DNA of 58,960 nt, taken from contig DAOMOD010000003.1 of assembly GCA_035444205.1 (NCBI GenBank), positions 1 through 58,960 on the forward strand. The letters are read 5' to 3'. The stretch's first letter is position 1, and each line of letters starts with the position of its first letter. The DNA comes from DAOMOD01 sp035444205. GTDB taxonomy: Bacteria > Pseudomonadota > Gammaproteobacteria > Xanthomonadales > BPKI01. Positions 1 through 15,200 of the stretch are shown piece after piece. A program made the translations under genes and the position numbers. Under the pieces are notes generated by a model that saw only the letters and a list, made by a program, of their open reading frames with translations, did not search any database and was not told where the DNA came from.

Positions 1-267
1 GGCGTCCTTTCTCTTGGTTACTTCTCTTTGGACGCGCAAAGAGAAGTGACCCGGCTGCCGGATGGCAGACGGAACCCCCGTCAGGGATGACAGAAGACGC
101 CCCGCCGCAGGCGGACATTCCTAACGCAGGAGTACATCGATACGCCGCGCTCGCCCACAGGTGGGCTCCAACAGGAAAAGCGAGTGGCTCCGCCGCCCGG
201 AGGCAGACGAAACCAACGTCAGGGACGACACACGCCTCGCCGCAGGCGGATATCACCCCCGCCACCC
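1..267. repeat. Repeat-rich intergenic region at the left edge
   Basis: No convincing gene is seen here. Three repeat types are visible. At 20-47 there is an 11-base perfect inverted repeat (ACTTCTCTTTG / CAAAGAGAAGT) with a 6-base loop. At about 61-115 and 198-250 lies a roughly 53-base imperfect direct repeat, both copies containing GGCAGACG, CGTCAGGGA and CGCCGCAGGCGGA. At 151-173, in reverse orientation, there is a copy of the GGAGCCCAC/GTGGGCGA palindrome family that recurs elsewhere in the window. The region lies downstream of the macroglobulin gene and may act in transcription termination or mRNA stability; that role is inference. Confidence 0.7.
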
Positions 268-3200
268 TCATGGCGGCGTCACCTCCAGCACCTCCAGGCT
301 CACCGCGCCGATCGCGCGAAGTTCGGGCCGGTACATGTCCTCGGCGAACGGCGGCGGCACGGTGTAGCGACCGGGGGAGACGGCGCGTACCAGGTAGAAC
401 AGGCGTGCCTCGGAACCGCCCCACAACGACAGTGCGGCGACGTAGCGGTCGTCGCGGTATTCCTCGTGGCGTACTTCGACGCCGTAATGGCGCTCGCCCG
501 GATTTTGCCCGTCGATGATCACGCTGGCGAACTGGCCGGCATCGCCAAGGTTGAGGTTCTCCGCTTCGAGGCCGCCCGGCAGGAGATCGATCACCAGGGC
601 GTCGGCCATGCGCTCCTCGGCGACCACGCTGAGCCGCACCAGCAGCGTCTCGCCTTCGCGCAGCGATTCGCCGTCGAAGGGGCTGCCGTCCATGCGGTAC
701 CAGTCGCGCCGGATACGGACGCCGGATTCGACCGGCTCGGGTGCGCTGGTCGGGGTGCCCACGCCCTCCTCGACCAGCCATACCGGGCCTTCGGCGGCAA
801 GCCCGAGACGTACGCCGGCGGCGAGATCGGCGGCGTCGAAGGCGCGGCTGAACAGATTGCGCGGCGTCACCGTCAGGGCGGTCCCGCCGACGGCCAGTTC
901 GATGTCGATGGGACGGCCGACATTTTCCAGCATGCTTCGCGCCAGCAGCACCATGGCGCCCTTTTCCTGCGTGCTGAGCCAGTAGGGACGGTCGGGACGC
1001 CTGCGGTCGGCGCGGCCGCCGAGCAGGTCGCGGGCGATATCGAACAGGCGTTCGTCGTGTTCGGGCAGGGCCTTTCCATGTCGATGCAGCAGGGCCAGGG
1101 CCAGGGTCATGTCGCGAAGATCGGTGCCGTAATCGCCGATCCAGCGCGGCCGCTTGAACTCCTTGTCGAACGCCTCGGCGATGGCGATCTCGGCGCGCGC
1201 CGGATCGCCCATCAGGTGCAGGGCGAGGCCAAGTTGCACCAGCGGCAGAAGGGTGATGGCCTGATCGCGCTGGCGATCGTGCAGCGCGCGCAACGTGCCG
1301 AGCGGGGCACGCTGCACCCGCGCCAGTACGTAGGCGGAATAGGCGTTGAAGGCGAAGCGCAGGTGGCCGGTGTGCTCGTACTCCCAGTAATGCGGGCCGC
1401 CGGCAAGCAGGTCTTCGTGCATGCGCTCCAGCGCCTTCTGCAGCACGGCGTCGGGAATGGCGATGCCGGACTCGCGCGCGCTGAGAAACAGGNNNNNNNN
1501 NNCGGCGATCCAGGGCGTGAGCTGGGTGGTGGGGTAGCCGTCGCCCGGCCACAGGCTGAAGTGGCCATTGGCCTGCTGCATGCTGGAGATGCGCGCAAAG
1601 GCATCGGCCAGCCAGCGCTGACGCGTCGCTTCCTCGACCGGAGCAATGCCGAGACGCCCGGCGCCCTCGGCGTCGAGCCACAACAGGGCGAAGGCGCGGC
1701 TTGCGGTCTGTTCCAGGCAGCCGTAGGGATAGCCGACCAGCCCTTCCACGGCAGCGGCAAACGGCAGCGGCGGCAGCGTGGAGGCGCTGACGCGCAGCAC
1801 CGCCGAACCCGGCTGCAGCCCGGCCACGGCATCGGCGCCGAAGCGCAGGGTTTCCGGCTGCTCCAGCTTGCGCTGGCGACTGCGCCGTTCGATTGGCCAG
1901 GGCGATCGCACCGGCAGCGTGTAGGCGCGTTCGATGACGTTGTCGCCGAGTTCGGCATGGATGCGCATGCGACCGAGTCCGTGACCGGGTCCGCCGCGCA
2001 GGTCGAAGCCGAACGTGCGCTTCTCGCCGTCGGCGAGATCCACCGGCTCGACGCGGCCGAGTACCTCGGCCAGGGCATCGCCTTCCGCACGCAGCGTGAG
2101 CCTTCCCGCGGCACCGCTGAAATTCTGCACGTCGATGGTCAGTCGGGCGCGGTCGCCGGGGGCCAGCACGCGCGGGCTGCTCGCCTCGACCACCAGCGGC
2201 GCACGCACGCGCATCTGCGTTTCTACCGCGGCGTAGTCGCTTTCACCGAAGGCCAGCGCCGCGAGGCGCAGGGTGCCATTGAAGTCGGGCAGGGTGAACT
2301 CGACGCGGGCACGCCCCGACCCGTCGACCGCCACCGGGCCCTCGAACAGGTCGACGATGGCGATTTCGGCGGTCGGACGTCGCGCTTGCGGCAGTGCGGC
2401 GATGAGCGCGGCGTCGCCGCCGTAGCGCAGGCGCGCGCGTCGGCCCGCCAGGTCCTCGATGATGCGACCGTACAGATCGCGTGCCTCGATGCCCAGGCCG
2501 CGCCGCGCGAAGAAATGCGCGGCCGCGTCCGGCAACGGATAGCGGGTGATGTTGATGACGCCGAGATCGACCGCACTGAGCGCCACCCGCGCCTGCTTTC
2601 CGGCCAGCGCCGGCACGTGGATATCGATCCCGACGCGGTCGCCGGGACGACTGGAAGGTGGCGCCTCGATGTGCGCCTCCACACGGCGCTCGCTGCGATC
2701 CATCGGCACATGCACCATGCCGACGGCGCGCGTCGGCGTGATGCGCGAGCCTCTTTCGCCGGGACGCAGGGTAAGCACGCTGATGTAGACATCGTGGCGC
2801 TCCCACTCCGGCGTTACCTTGAGCTTGAGCTTGCCGCCGGCGCGGGCCTGGAAATTCTCGCTGTGCAGCAGGCGGTCGGACTCGACCAGTAGCACGGCGG
2901 GTCCCGGATAGGGCGGGGTGATGGTGAGGTCCACTTCCTCCCCGGCGCGGTAGCGGTCGCGGTCGAGTGCCAGCTTGACGCGGTCGGGACGCGCGTCGTC
3001 GCCACGATTGAGGTCGCTGTAGCCCCAGCCGGCGCGGAACGGCAGGCGCATGGTGAGACCGGAGTCGGGATCGTCGACCTCCAGCCGGTAGTCGCCCCAG
3101 TCGAGGTTGAACTCGATGCGCGCAGGACCCTCGGCGCGCAGTGGCACCTCGCGGCTCTCCACCACATCGAAGCGGCGCACGAAATCGCTGCGCCAGCCGC

Positions 3201-5157
3201 CCTCGGGCAGGAACGACCAGAAATACTCGCGCCGCTCGCGCACCAGACGGGCGGTCAGTGTGCCGGCGCCGCGCGCGCTGCCATCCATGCCGTAACGCTG
3301 GATCTCGAAACCGGCGCGGCTGCGCACCTCGGCGCCTTCCTTCAGGTCGAATTGCGGACGCACACCGACCAGCGCCGGCGCCGGCCACACGATGCGCTTC
3401 AGACTGCGGTTGACCGCCCGCCCGCCGCTCTCGAACACGCTGCCGGAAAGCACCAGCGCCAAGGGGCCGGCGGCCACGGCGGGCGCCTGCAGGAACACTT
3501 CGCCTTGCCCTGCGTCGTCCAGCCGGATCTCGCCCAGTTCGACCGGCTCGCCCGGCAGTTCCTGCAGTGGATCGCCAAAGTGCCAGCCACGCAGCTCGAC
3601 CAGCGGATGCGCCTCGTGGGCGGTCAGCAGGCGTGCGCTGAAGCGATTGCCGGCGGCGGGCGCGCCGTACAGGTAGGCGGCCTCCACCTGGACCGGCAGG
3701 GTCTCGCCGGGCGCCAGCGGCCGTTCTTCGGCGGCAAGGTCGAGCTTGAGCCGTTCGGGCAGGAACTCCTCGATGCGCAGCGTCATGCTGGCGTGGGCCT
3801 GGCTGGCCGAAGGATCGAGACGCATCTCCACGGTCCAGCGTCCGGTCGGCACATCGGCCGGCAAGGCGCGCTGGAACTGGTAGAAACCGAGGTCTTCCGG
3901 CTCCAGCCGGAAACTCAGGAAGCTGCGTCCGTCAGGTTGCCTCAGGGTTCCGAACAGTGGCTGCGCTGCGGGCAGCGTGCGGCCGTCGAAATCGCGCAGC
4001 AGGGCCATCACGCGCACCGCCTCGCCGGGCCGATACAGGTCGCGACCGGACCACAGGAAAACCTCGGCCGCGCGCTGCGGGCGCCCCGCCACCTCGAACT
4101 CGGAGAGATCGAGCGCCGGCTGGTTGAATGGCAGCCAGGCGACATCACGGCCGCGTCGGGCCAGCAGCACGTGACCGCTCTGCAGGCGGTAGTCGAGTCG
4201 CGCCTGGCCGCGCGCATCGGTGCCGGCGCTGGCGATGCGTCGACCTTGCGCATCCTGCACCTCAAGTGCCACGCCCGACTGCGCCTCGCCGGTTGCCAGT
4301 GAAGCGACATGCACCCACAGCCCGTCGGCGTGTCCGCGCACATGCATGCCGAGATCGCTGACGAAGAAGAAGGTAGTGTCCTGCTGCCATGGAAAACTGC
4401 CGGCGCGCTTCATCACCGCGAAGTAGACGCCGGGCTCGCGCAGCTCGGCGATGGTATGCACGGGGATGTGGCTGACTGCGCGCTCGCCGCCGCGGGTTTC
4501 CAGGGCGAAGCGTCCGGCATAGACCGGGTCGGCCATGGCGGCAATCTGTTCAAGTTCCCAACTTCCTCGCTGGCCGCTGCGTGGACGGTTGGCGAAGAAG
4601 GTGGGCACGCGCGCGTCCTTGAGACGCAGGAATTCGATGTCGACCTCGCGCACGTTGACGCTGACGATGGGCAGGCCGTCGCTGTTGCGTATCGGCAGCA
4701 CCACGCCGGAACTGGCGAAACCGACCGAAGGCGGCAGCGGGCCGGAATGCAGCGACAGCGGTTCGAGATCGCCGATCAGGCGGCCATCGGCGGCCATCAG
4801 CCCGGCGTCGATCTCTACCCGGTAGTCGCGTGCCGCCTCGACAAAGGGAAATCGCAGCGTGGCGAGATCCTCATCCAGCATCCAGCTACCCTCGATCGCC
4901 TGGTCGTCGGCACCGCCGACCGCCAACAACTCGTCGAAATGCTGGGCGCCTGCCAGCGGCTGCGAAAAACGCAGGTACAGCGCGGGACGGCCCTGCCAGG
5001 GCTCGGCTCCGGAGTCGACCAGCACGAATTCGCTGATTTCGATCCTTGCTTCCTTCGCCTCGGTGACCGTGGCGGGTGCGTCCTGCCGGCAGGCGACGAG
5101 CGCGAGCACGAGCAACAGGACAGGGGTGCAGCGCATCAACATCGCGGAACGGACCAT
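268..5157 (-). CDS. Alpha-2-macroglobulin-like lipoprotein with thioester motif (YfhM/ECAM family)
   Basis: Predicted bacterial alpha-2-macroglobulin of about 1629 residues, close to the usual 1500-1650 for the E. coli YfhM family. These proteins trap attacking proteases through a bait region and a reactive thioester in the periplasm. The start at 5157 is preferred over upstream codons because AGGGAA precedes it and it begins a lipoprotein signal (MVRSAMLMRC..., lipobox LVAC). The thioester CLEQ motif is at about residues 1147-1150 in the context GYPYGCLEQTASRAF, so the trap chemistry should be intact. Ten N bases interrupt the C-terminal half, but the frame is open on both sides. The usual partner pbpC is not in the window. 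The gene is divergent from the subtilisin at 5581. Family assignment is firm; its physiological target is unknown. Confidence 0.93.
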   Translation of the reverse strand: MVRSAMLMRCTPVLLLVLALVACRQDAPATVTEAKEARIEISEFVLVDSGAEPWQGRPALYLRFSQPLAGAQHFDELLAVGGADDQAIEGSWMLDEDLATLRFPFVEAARDYRVEIDAGLMAADGRLIGDLEPLSLHSGPLPPSVGFASSGVVLPIRNSDGLPIVSVNVREVDIEFLRLKDARVPTFFANRPRSGQRGSWELEQIAAMADPVYAGRFALETRGGERAVSHIPVHTIAELREPGVYFAVMKRAGSFPWQQDTTFFFVSDLGMHVRGHADGLWVHVASLATGEAQSGVALEVQDAQGRRIASAGTDARGQARLDYRLQSGHVLLARRGRDVAWLPFNQPALDLSEFEVAGRPQRAAEVFLWSGRDLYRPGEAVRVMALLRDFDGRTLPAAQPLFGTLRQPDGRSFLSFRLEPEDLGFYQFQRALPADVPTGRWTVEMRLDPSASQAHASMTLRIEEFLPERLKLDLAAEERPLAPGETLPVQVEAAYLYGAPAAGNRFSARLLTAHEAHPLVELRGWHFGDPLQELPGEPVELGEIRLDDAGQGEVFLQAPAVAAGPLALVLSGSVFESGGRAVNRSLKRIVWPAPALVGVRPQFDLKEGAEVRSRAGFEIQRYGMDGSARGAGTLTARLVRERREYFWSFLPEGGWRSDFVRRFDVVESREVPLRAEGPARIEFNLDWGDYRLEVDDPDSGLTMRLPFRAGWGYSDLNRGDDARPDRVKLALDRDRYRAGEEVDLTITPPYPGPAVLLVESDRLLHSENFQARAGGKLKLKVTPEWERHDVYISVLTLRPGERGSRITPTRAVGMVHVPMDRSERRVEAHIEAPPSSRPGDRVGIDIHVPALAGKQARVALSAVDLGVINITRYPLPDAAAHFFARRGLGIEARDLYGRIIEDLAGRRARLRYGGDAALIAALPQARRPTAEIAIVDLFEGPVAVDGSGRARVEFTLPDFNGTLRLAALAFGESDYAAVETQMRVRAPLVVEASSPRVLAPGDRARLTIDVQNFSGAAGRLTLRAEGDALAEVLGRVEPVDLADGEKRTFGFDLRGGPGHGLGRMRIHAELGDNVIERAYTLPVRSPWPIERRSRQRKLEQPETLRFGADAVAGLQPGSAVLRVSASTLPPLPFAAAVEGLVGYPYGCLEQTASRAFALLWLDAEGAGRLGIAPVEEATRQRWLADAFARISSMQQANGHFSLWPGDGYPTTQLTPWIAXXXXLFLSARESGIAIPDAVLQKALERMHEDLLAGGPHYWEYEHTGHLRFAFNAYSAYVLARVQRAPLGTLRALHDRQRDQAITLLPLVQLGLALHLMGDPARAEIAIAEAFDKEFKRPRWIGDYGTDLRDMTLALALLHRHGKALPEHDERLFDIARDLLGGRADRRRPDRPYWLSTQEKGAMVLLARSMLENVGRPIDIELAVGGTALTVTPRNLFSRAFDAADLAAGVRLGLAAEGPVWLVEEGVGTPTSAPEPVESGVRIRRDWYRMDGSPFDGESLREGETLLVRLSVVAEERMADALVIDLLPGGLEAENLNLGDAGQFASVIIDGQNPGERHYGVEVRHEEYRDDRYVAALSLWGGSEARLFYLVRAVSPGRYTVPPPFAEDMYRPELRAIGAVSLEVLEVTPP
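1493..1502. other. Assembly gap (10 N)
   Basis: Ten consecutive N characters fall inside the macroglobulin gene, between codons reading LTPWIA and LFLSARESG. The reading frame continues with the stated gap length, but a 10-N run may be an arbitrary placeholder, so one or a few codons may be missing or extra. Confidence 0.98.
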
Positions 5158-5210
5158 GGTGTCGGGTTCCCTGGAAGCCAAGGTTGCAGGAATGGAAGCG
5201 AAACGCCGTG

Positions 5211-5216
5211 AGTATA
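5211..5216 (-). promoter_or_regulatory. Candidate -10 element for the macroglobulin gene
   Basis: Read on the minus strand this is TATACT, a 5 of 6 match to the sigma-70 -10 consensus, 54 bases upstream of the start codon. No well-spaced -35 is visible: an ATGACA lies only 13 bases away. It may therefore need an activator. Confidence 0.35.
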
Positions 5217-5307
5217 GGGCCGCGGGCGGTGTCATCCGGCAGGCGATTGCGGCGGAAGCGTGGCGCCGGCAGGGCGGTGTGACGACGGATGCGGAGGCGC
5301 CGGAAAC

Positions 5308-5323
5308 CGTGATCCAGATCACA
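5308..5323. promoter_or_regulatory. CRP/Clp-like binding site
   Basis: CGTGATCCAGATCACA matches the CRP consensus TGTGATCTAGATCACA at 14 of 16 positions and contains the perfect inverted repeat GTGATC/GATCAC. Xanthomonad Clp proteins recognise essentially the same site, and Clp is known to control extracellular protease production in Xanthomonas. The site is 151 bases upstream of the macroglobulin start and 258 bases upstream of the subtilisin start, so it could serve either gene or both. Confidence 0.6.
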
Positions 5324-5580
5324 GATTCTGGAAATGTCATACCGACTGTCGACCTTGGGATACCGCATGTCGGCATCGCGGGCATGTCGCAAGCGGCCGC
5401 TTGGCACCCATTGGCGCGCAAGCTCTTGTCTCGATACCGGATTCACCTTCGTCAAGACTTTGCGCAACGCAGCATGCGCCGAGTCCGTAGCGTGATAGCT
5501 TGCCCGCGCTTTTCGGGGGGGACTGACTGGGCGCACGGACGAACGCGTATGCCCAACAACTGAAGTTTCGGGGGTTATCC

Positions 5581-7413
<1,833 letters not shown>

Positions 7414-7440
7414 TCGGCAACCGGAAACACACGTCTCCAC

Positions 7441-7472
7441 AACGCCCCGGCTCGCCGGGGCGTTGTTTTTTT
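7441..7472 (+). terminator. Intrinsic terminator after the first subtilisin gene
   Basis: A 10-bp GC-rich stem (AACGCCCCGG / CCGGGGCGTT) with a 4-base loop is followed by seven T residues at 7466-7472, a textbook rho-independent terminator 28 bases after the stop codon. Confidence 0.92.
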
Positions 7473-7620
7473 CGGGCTTCGCGTTGCGCCGGACCAGCGC
7501 TGCGGATCGTGACCTTCGGCAAGGGTTTTTTCACCACAAGTAGCTCACCATGGTGATCATGGCGACTGCATTCGGCGCAGGGATTCGTGACGTCGCCGTG
7601 GAATCGCCCTTGGGGTAACG

Positions 7621-8765
7621 ATGAAACCGATCCTGTTCAGATATCTGCTTGCGCTGCCCGTGCTGGTGGCGCTTACCGCCTGCCAGAGGGACGGCGGCGC
7701 GACCGAGGAGGGCGCGCCGGCTGCACCGACCATCGCCGTGGAGGCCAGCCTGGTTGCCTTGCGCCCGGTGGTGGCGAGCTATACCGGTACCGCCACGCTG
7801 GAGGCCGAGCGCGAGGCGCAGGTGGTGGCCAAGACCTCGGGTGTACTGCTTCACCTGCGCGCCGAAGAGGGTGACCAGGTGCGCGCCGGCCAGGTGCTGG
7901 CCCGCCTGGACGATGAACGCCACCGGCTGGAACTGGCCCGCGCCGAAGCCAACGTGGCGCGACTGGAGAACGAATTCCGCCGTTCCAACGAGCTGATCGA
8001 GGCACGCCTGACCTCGCAGGAGGCGCACGATCGCGTGCGTTACGAACTCGACACCCAGCGCGCCCTGCGCGACATGGCGGCGCTGGAGCTGTCCTACACC
8101 GACATCGTGGCGCCGATCGACGGTGTGATCACCGACCGCCTGGTCAAGGAAGGCAATCTGATCCAGTTGAACCAGCCCATGTTCCGGGTCGCCAATTTCC
8201 GTCCCCTGCTCGGCGTGCTCAGCGTGCCCGAGCGCGAACTGGCGCGCCTCGGCGCCGGCCTGCCGGTGACCATGGCGGTCGATGCGCTGGGACCGATGCG
8301 TTTCGAGGGCAAGGTGGCGCGCGTCAGCCCCTCGGTGGACGCGGCCACCGGCACCTTCCGCGTCACCGCCGAGTTCGACGATCCGAGCGGCATGCTCAAG
8401 GCCGGCATGTTCGGCCGGCTGGCCGTGGTGTACGACCGTCGTGAGGCGGCGCTGACCATGTCGCGCGAGGCGCTGATCGAGGAGGACGGCCGCTTCTTCG
8501 CCTTTCGCGTGCGCGATCATCGCGCCGAGCGCGTGCCGATCCGCACCGGTTACGCCAGTGGCGGCTTCATCGAGGTGCTGGAGGGCCTGGAAGAGGGCGA
8601 TTACGTGGTTACCGTGGGTCGTGCCGCGCTGCGCGAGAGCGCCCTTGTGCAGATCGTCGGTGGCGACGTGCCGCCCGCATCGGAATCGACCGTGGATGCC
8701 GAGTCCGCCCCCGAAAGCGACACCGGTGCTCCCGCCGGCGAAGTCCCGGCCGCGGAGGAACCGGC

Positions 8766-8769
<4 letters not shown>
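7621..8769 (+). CDS. RND efflux membrane-fusion (periplasmic adaptor) lipoprotein
   Basis: Adaptor subunit of a tripartite RND exporter, 382 residues. It begins with a lipoprotein signal (MKPILFRYLLALPVLVALTAC). Next come the first biotinyl-lipoyl half (about 60-100, VVAKTSGVLLHLRAEEGDQV), an alpha-helical hairpin (about 100-150), the second lipoyl half (DIVAPIDGVITDRLVKEGN), beta-barrel and membrane-proximal domains, and an acidic Ala/Glu-rich C-terminus. It should bridge the inner-membrane pump to a TolC-like channel, which is not encoded nearby. Its stop overlaps the next start by four bases (ATGA), implying translational coupling. The transported substrate is unknown. Confidence 0.93.
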
Positions 8770-12059
<3,290 letters not shown>

Positions 12060-12071
12060 TGTGTCACCACT

Positions 12072-12187
12072 CCTGTAGGAGCGCACCGTGTGCGCGACCG
12101 CTTCTTCGTCTCGGTGCCATCGATCTGTCGCGCACCGGGTGCGCTCCTGCAGGGTTGCGCTTTGATGGGAGCCCACTCGCGGGCGAC
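12072..12187. repeat. REP-like inverted repeat cluster between the two RND genes
   Basis: Two copies of a 27-base element face each other: 12072-12098 (core GGAGCGCACCGTGTGCGCGAC) and 12127-12153 (core GTCGCGCACCGGGTGCGCTCC). A third, variant copy (GGGAGCCCACTCGCGGGCGAC) lies at 12164-12187. Each unit is itself palindromic. They form a BIME-like structure in the 199-base gap between the pump genes and may affect the downstream pump's expression or mRNA stability. Confidence 0.85.
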
Positions 12188-12258
12188 CCGACACCTTGTC
12201 TGAGTGGACCAACTGTCGCCACGGCGTGGGCATGGGCAGCGGTTGGGGGTCTGCGCCC

Positions 12259-15200
12259 ATGAACATCGCCGAATTCAGTCTGCGCCGTCCGGTCACCGCC
12301 TTCATGCTGTTCGTGTCGATGATGGCCATCGGCCTGATCGCCGCGTTCCGCCTGCCGCTGGAGTTCTTCCCCTCGGTGGATGCGCCCTTCCTGTTCGTGC
12401 AGGTGCCGTATCCCGGTTCCACGCCCGAGGAGGTCGAGCAGCAGATCACCCGGCCGGTGGAGGAAGTGCTGGCGACGCTCAGCGGTATAGAGCGCATCAA
12501 CTCGAACTCGATGGCCGACAACGCCAACGTGTTCATCATGTTCAAGTGGGGCACCGACATCGGCGTGCGCGCGGTCGAGGCACGCGACCGGCTGGACGCC
12601 GCGCGCAGCTCGCTGCCGACCGACGTGCGTCGCATCAACCTGTTCAAGTGGAACACCAGCGACGCACCGGTGCTCAATATCCGCATCTCCAGTCGCACCC
12701 AGGATCTCGACAACGCCTACGACCTGCTGGAGCAGAATCTGAAGCGTCCGGTCGAGCGCATTCCCGGCGTGGCGCGCGTCATGCTGCACGGCGTGGAGCC
12801 GCGCGAGGTGCAGATCGAGCTGTCGGCCGATCGTCTGAGCGCGCACGGCGTGTCGCTGAATGAACTGGCGGTACGCCTTCAGCAGGCCAATTTCGCCAGC
12901 TCGGCGGGGCTCATCAGCGACGGCCCGACGCGCTGGCGGGTGCAGCCGGTGGGCGAGCTGCGTTCGCTCGACGAGGTGCGTGCCCTGCCCATCGGCGGAC
13001 CTGGCCTGCGCCTGGGCGATGTCGCCGAGGTGACGCTGAAGTCGCGCGTGCGCGACTACGAACGCCGCCTCGAGGGTCGCTACGCGATCGGTCTGGAGGT
13101 GTTCAAGGAGAGCGACGCCAACCTGGTCGAGGTGGGCTTCGCGGTGCTTGCCGAGGTCGAACGCATCGGCAAGCTGCCGGAATTCGACGGCATCGACCTC
13201 ATGTTCTTCGACAACCAGGCGGAGGGCGTCACCAGTTCCCTGGCGGAGCTTGCCCGTGCCGGTCTGATCGGCCTGCTGCTGGCGCTGGTGGTGCTGTACA
13301 TGTTCCTGCGCCACTGGCCGTCGACCCTGATGGTGGCGCTCGCCATTCCGGTGTGCATGGTGATCACGCTGGGTTTCATGTACTTCTTCGGCATCTCGCT
13401 CAACATCCTGTCGATGATGGGGCTGTTGCTCGGTGTCGGCATGCTGGTGGACAACGCGGTGGTGGTTACCGAGAGCATCTACCAGGTACGCGAAAAACAT
13501 CCCGACCGGCCCGCCTGGAGCGCGGTGACCGGGGCCAGGGCGGTGACCCTTGCGATCAGCGCCGGCACCCTGACCAGCATCGTGGTGTTCGCTCCCAACA
13601 TCTTCGGCGAGAAGAACTTCCTAACCATCTATCTGTCGCAGGTGGCGATCACCATCACCATCGCGCTGCTCGCCTCGTGGCTGGTGGCGGTAAGCCTGAT
13701 CCCGCTGATCTCCTCGCGCATCAAGTCGCCGCCCCGGCCCAAGTCCGGGGGTTTCAGCGAACGCTTCCGCAACGCCTACGCGCGCATGCTCGACTGGACG
13801 CTTGGCCACCGCGGCTGGGTGATGCTGGGCATCGTCGCGCTGGTGGTGGTGAGCATGGTGGTACCGATGGCGGGCACCAAGAAGGACATGTTTCCGCCCG
13901 ACCAGCAGCGCACCCTGCGTCTCGACTACACCTTGAACGCCAATTATCTGCTGCCTGAGCTGCGCGAGTCGGTGAAGCAGGTCGAGGCATATCTCGAAGC
14001 CAACCGCGAGCGCTTCGAGATCGAGACCATCTACAGCTACTTCAACGAAACAGGTGGCGCCTTCACCCAGATGGTGCTGATTCCGCAGGAGCGGGCGCGC
14101 AAGGCCAGTTCGCTGATCATCGAGGAGGTGCGTGAAGGTCTGCCGAAGATCGCCGTTGGCGAGGTCGGCTTCCGCCAGATGCGCATGGGCGCCAGCGAAG
14201 GACTGGTAGTCTCCATCATCGGCGACTCGACCAGCACACTGGCCGAGCTGGAGCGGCCGGTGATGGAAGCCCTGAACAGCGTGCCTGGCCTGCGCGACGT
14301 GCGTTCCGAACTCGGACGCGGCGCCGGCGAGATGCGCGTGCGCGTGGACCGCGATCGCGCCGCCCAGTATGGCTTCAGCGCCGAGGAGGTCGGCCGATAC
14401 GTGGGCATCGCGTTGCGTGGCTTGCAACTGCGCGAGTATCGCGGCGCCGAGGGCGAGGTGCCGATGTGGGTGCGATTCCAGGACAGCGACCGCCAGAGCA
14501 CGGCCAGCCTCGGCGACTTCAAGATCCAGAACTCGGCAGGCGAGCAGATTCCGTTGCTGGCGCTGGTGGACATCGACAGCGTGCCGGGTCCGCGCAGCAT
14601 CCAGCGCCAGCAGCGCCAGACCGGCCTGCGCTTCAATGCCAATCTGGCCGAGGGTTCCACCATGCCCGACGTGCGCAAGGCCATCGAGACGCGCATGAAC
14701 GCGTTGAGCCTGCCGCCGGGTTACCGCTGGAGCTTCGGGGGCGGCTTCAGCGACGCCGATACCGCCGGCGAGCAGATGATGTTCAATACGCTGATCGCGG
14801 TGCTGCTGATCTTCATCGTGATGGCGGCGGTGTTCGAGTCGCTGCTGTACCCGCTGGCCATCGTCACCGCCATCGGTTTTTCCATCCTCGGCGTGTTCTG
14901 GTTCTTCTTCCTCACCGGCACCACCTTCTCGCTGATGGCCTCGATCGGCATCCTGATCCTGATCGGTGTGGTGGTGAACAACGGCATCGTTCTGGTCGAG
15001 CACGTCAACAACCTGCGTCACCAGGGACTGAGCCGCCATGACGCCCTGGTGCAGGGCTGCCGCGACCGCCTGCGCCCGATCCTGATGACTGTAGCCACCA
15101 CGGTGCTCGGCATGCTGCCGCTGGCGATCAGCGGTACCCAGCTTGGCGGCGGCGGCCCGCCGTACTTTCCGATGGCACGCGCCATCATTGGCGGTCTGAT

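Larger units (their letters stand above)
5158..5580. other. Divergent intergenic region between macroglobulin and subtilisin genes
   Basis: A 423-base stretch without a supportable gene. It holds a candidate -10 for the macroglobulin gene (5211-5216, minus strand) and a CRP-like palindrome (5308-5323). No convincing -10/-35 pair was found for the subtilisin gene. The length and the divergent layout suggest a shared control region. Confidence 0.7.

Noticed and set aside
184..2892. A 902-codon open frame on the plus strand opposite the macroglobulin gene
   Set aside because: High-GC shadow frame; the composition (His/Gln/Gly/Arg-rich, no domain) and the clear thioester protein on the other strand make it non-coding.
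5158..5421. An 88-residue N-terminal extension of the macroglobulin
   Set aside because: It would precede a good lipoprotein signal and a ribosome-binding site at 5157; the extension is unconserved and low quality.
12060..12258. Intergenic repeats as an insertion sequence
   Set aside because: There is no transposase frame and the units are short palindromes recurring elsewhere, fitting REP/BIME elements better.
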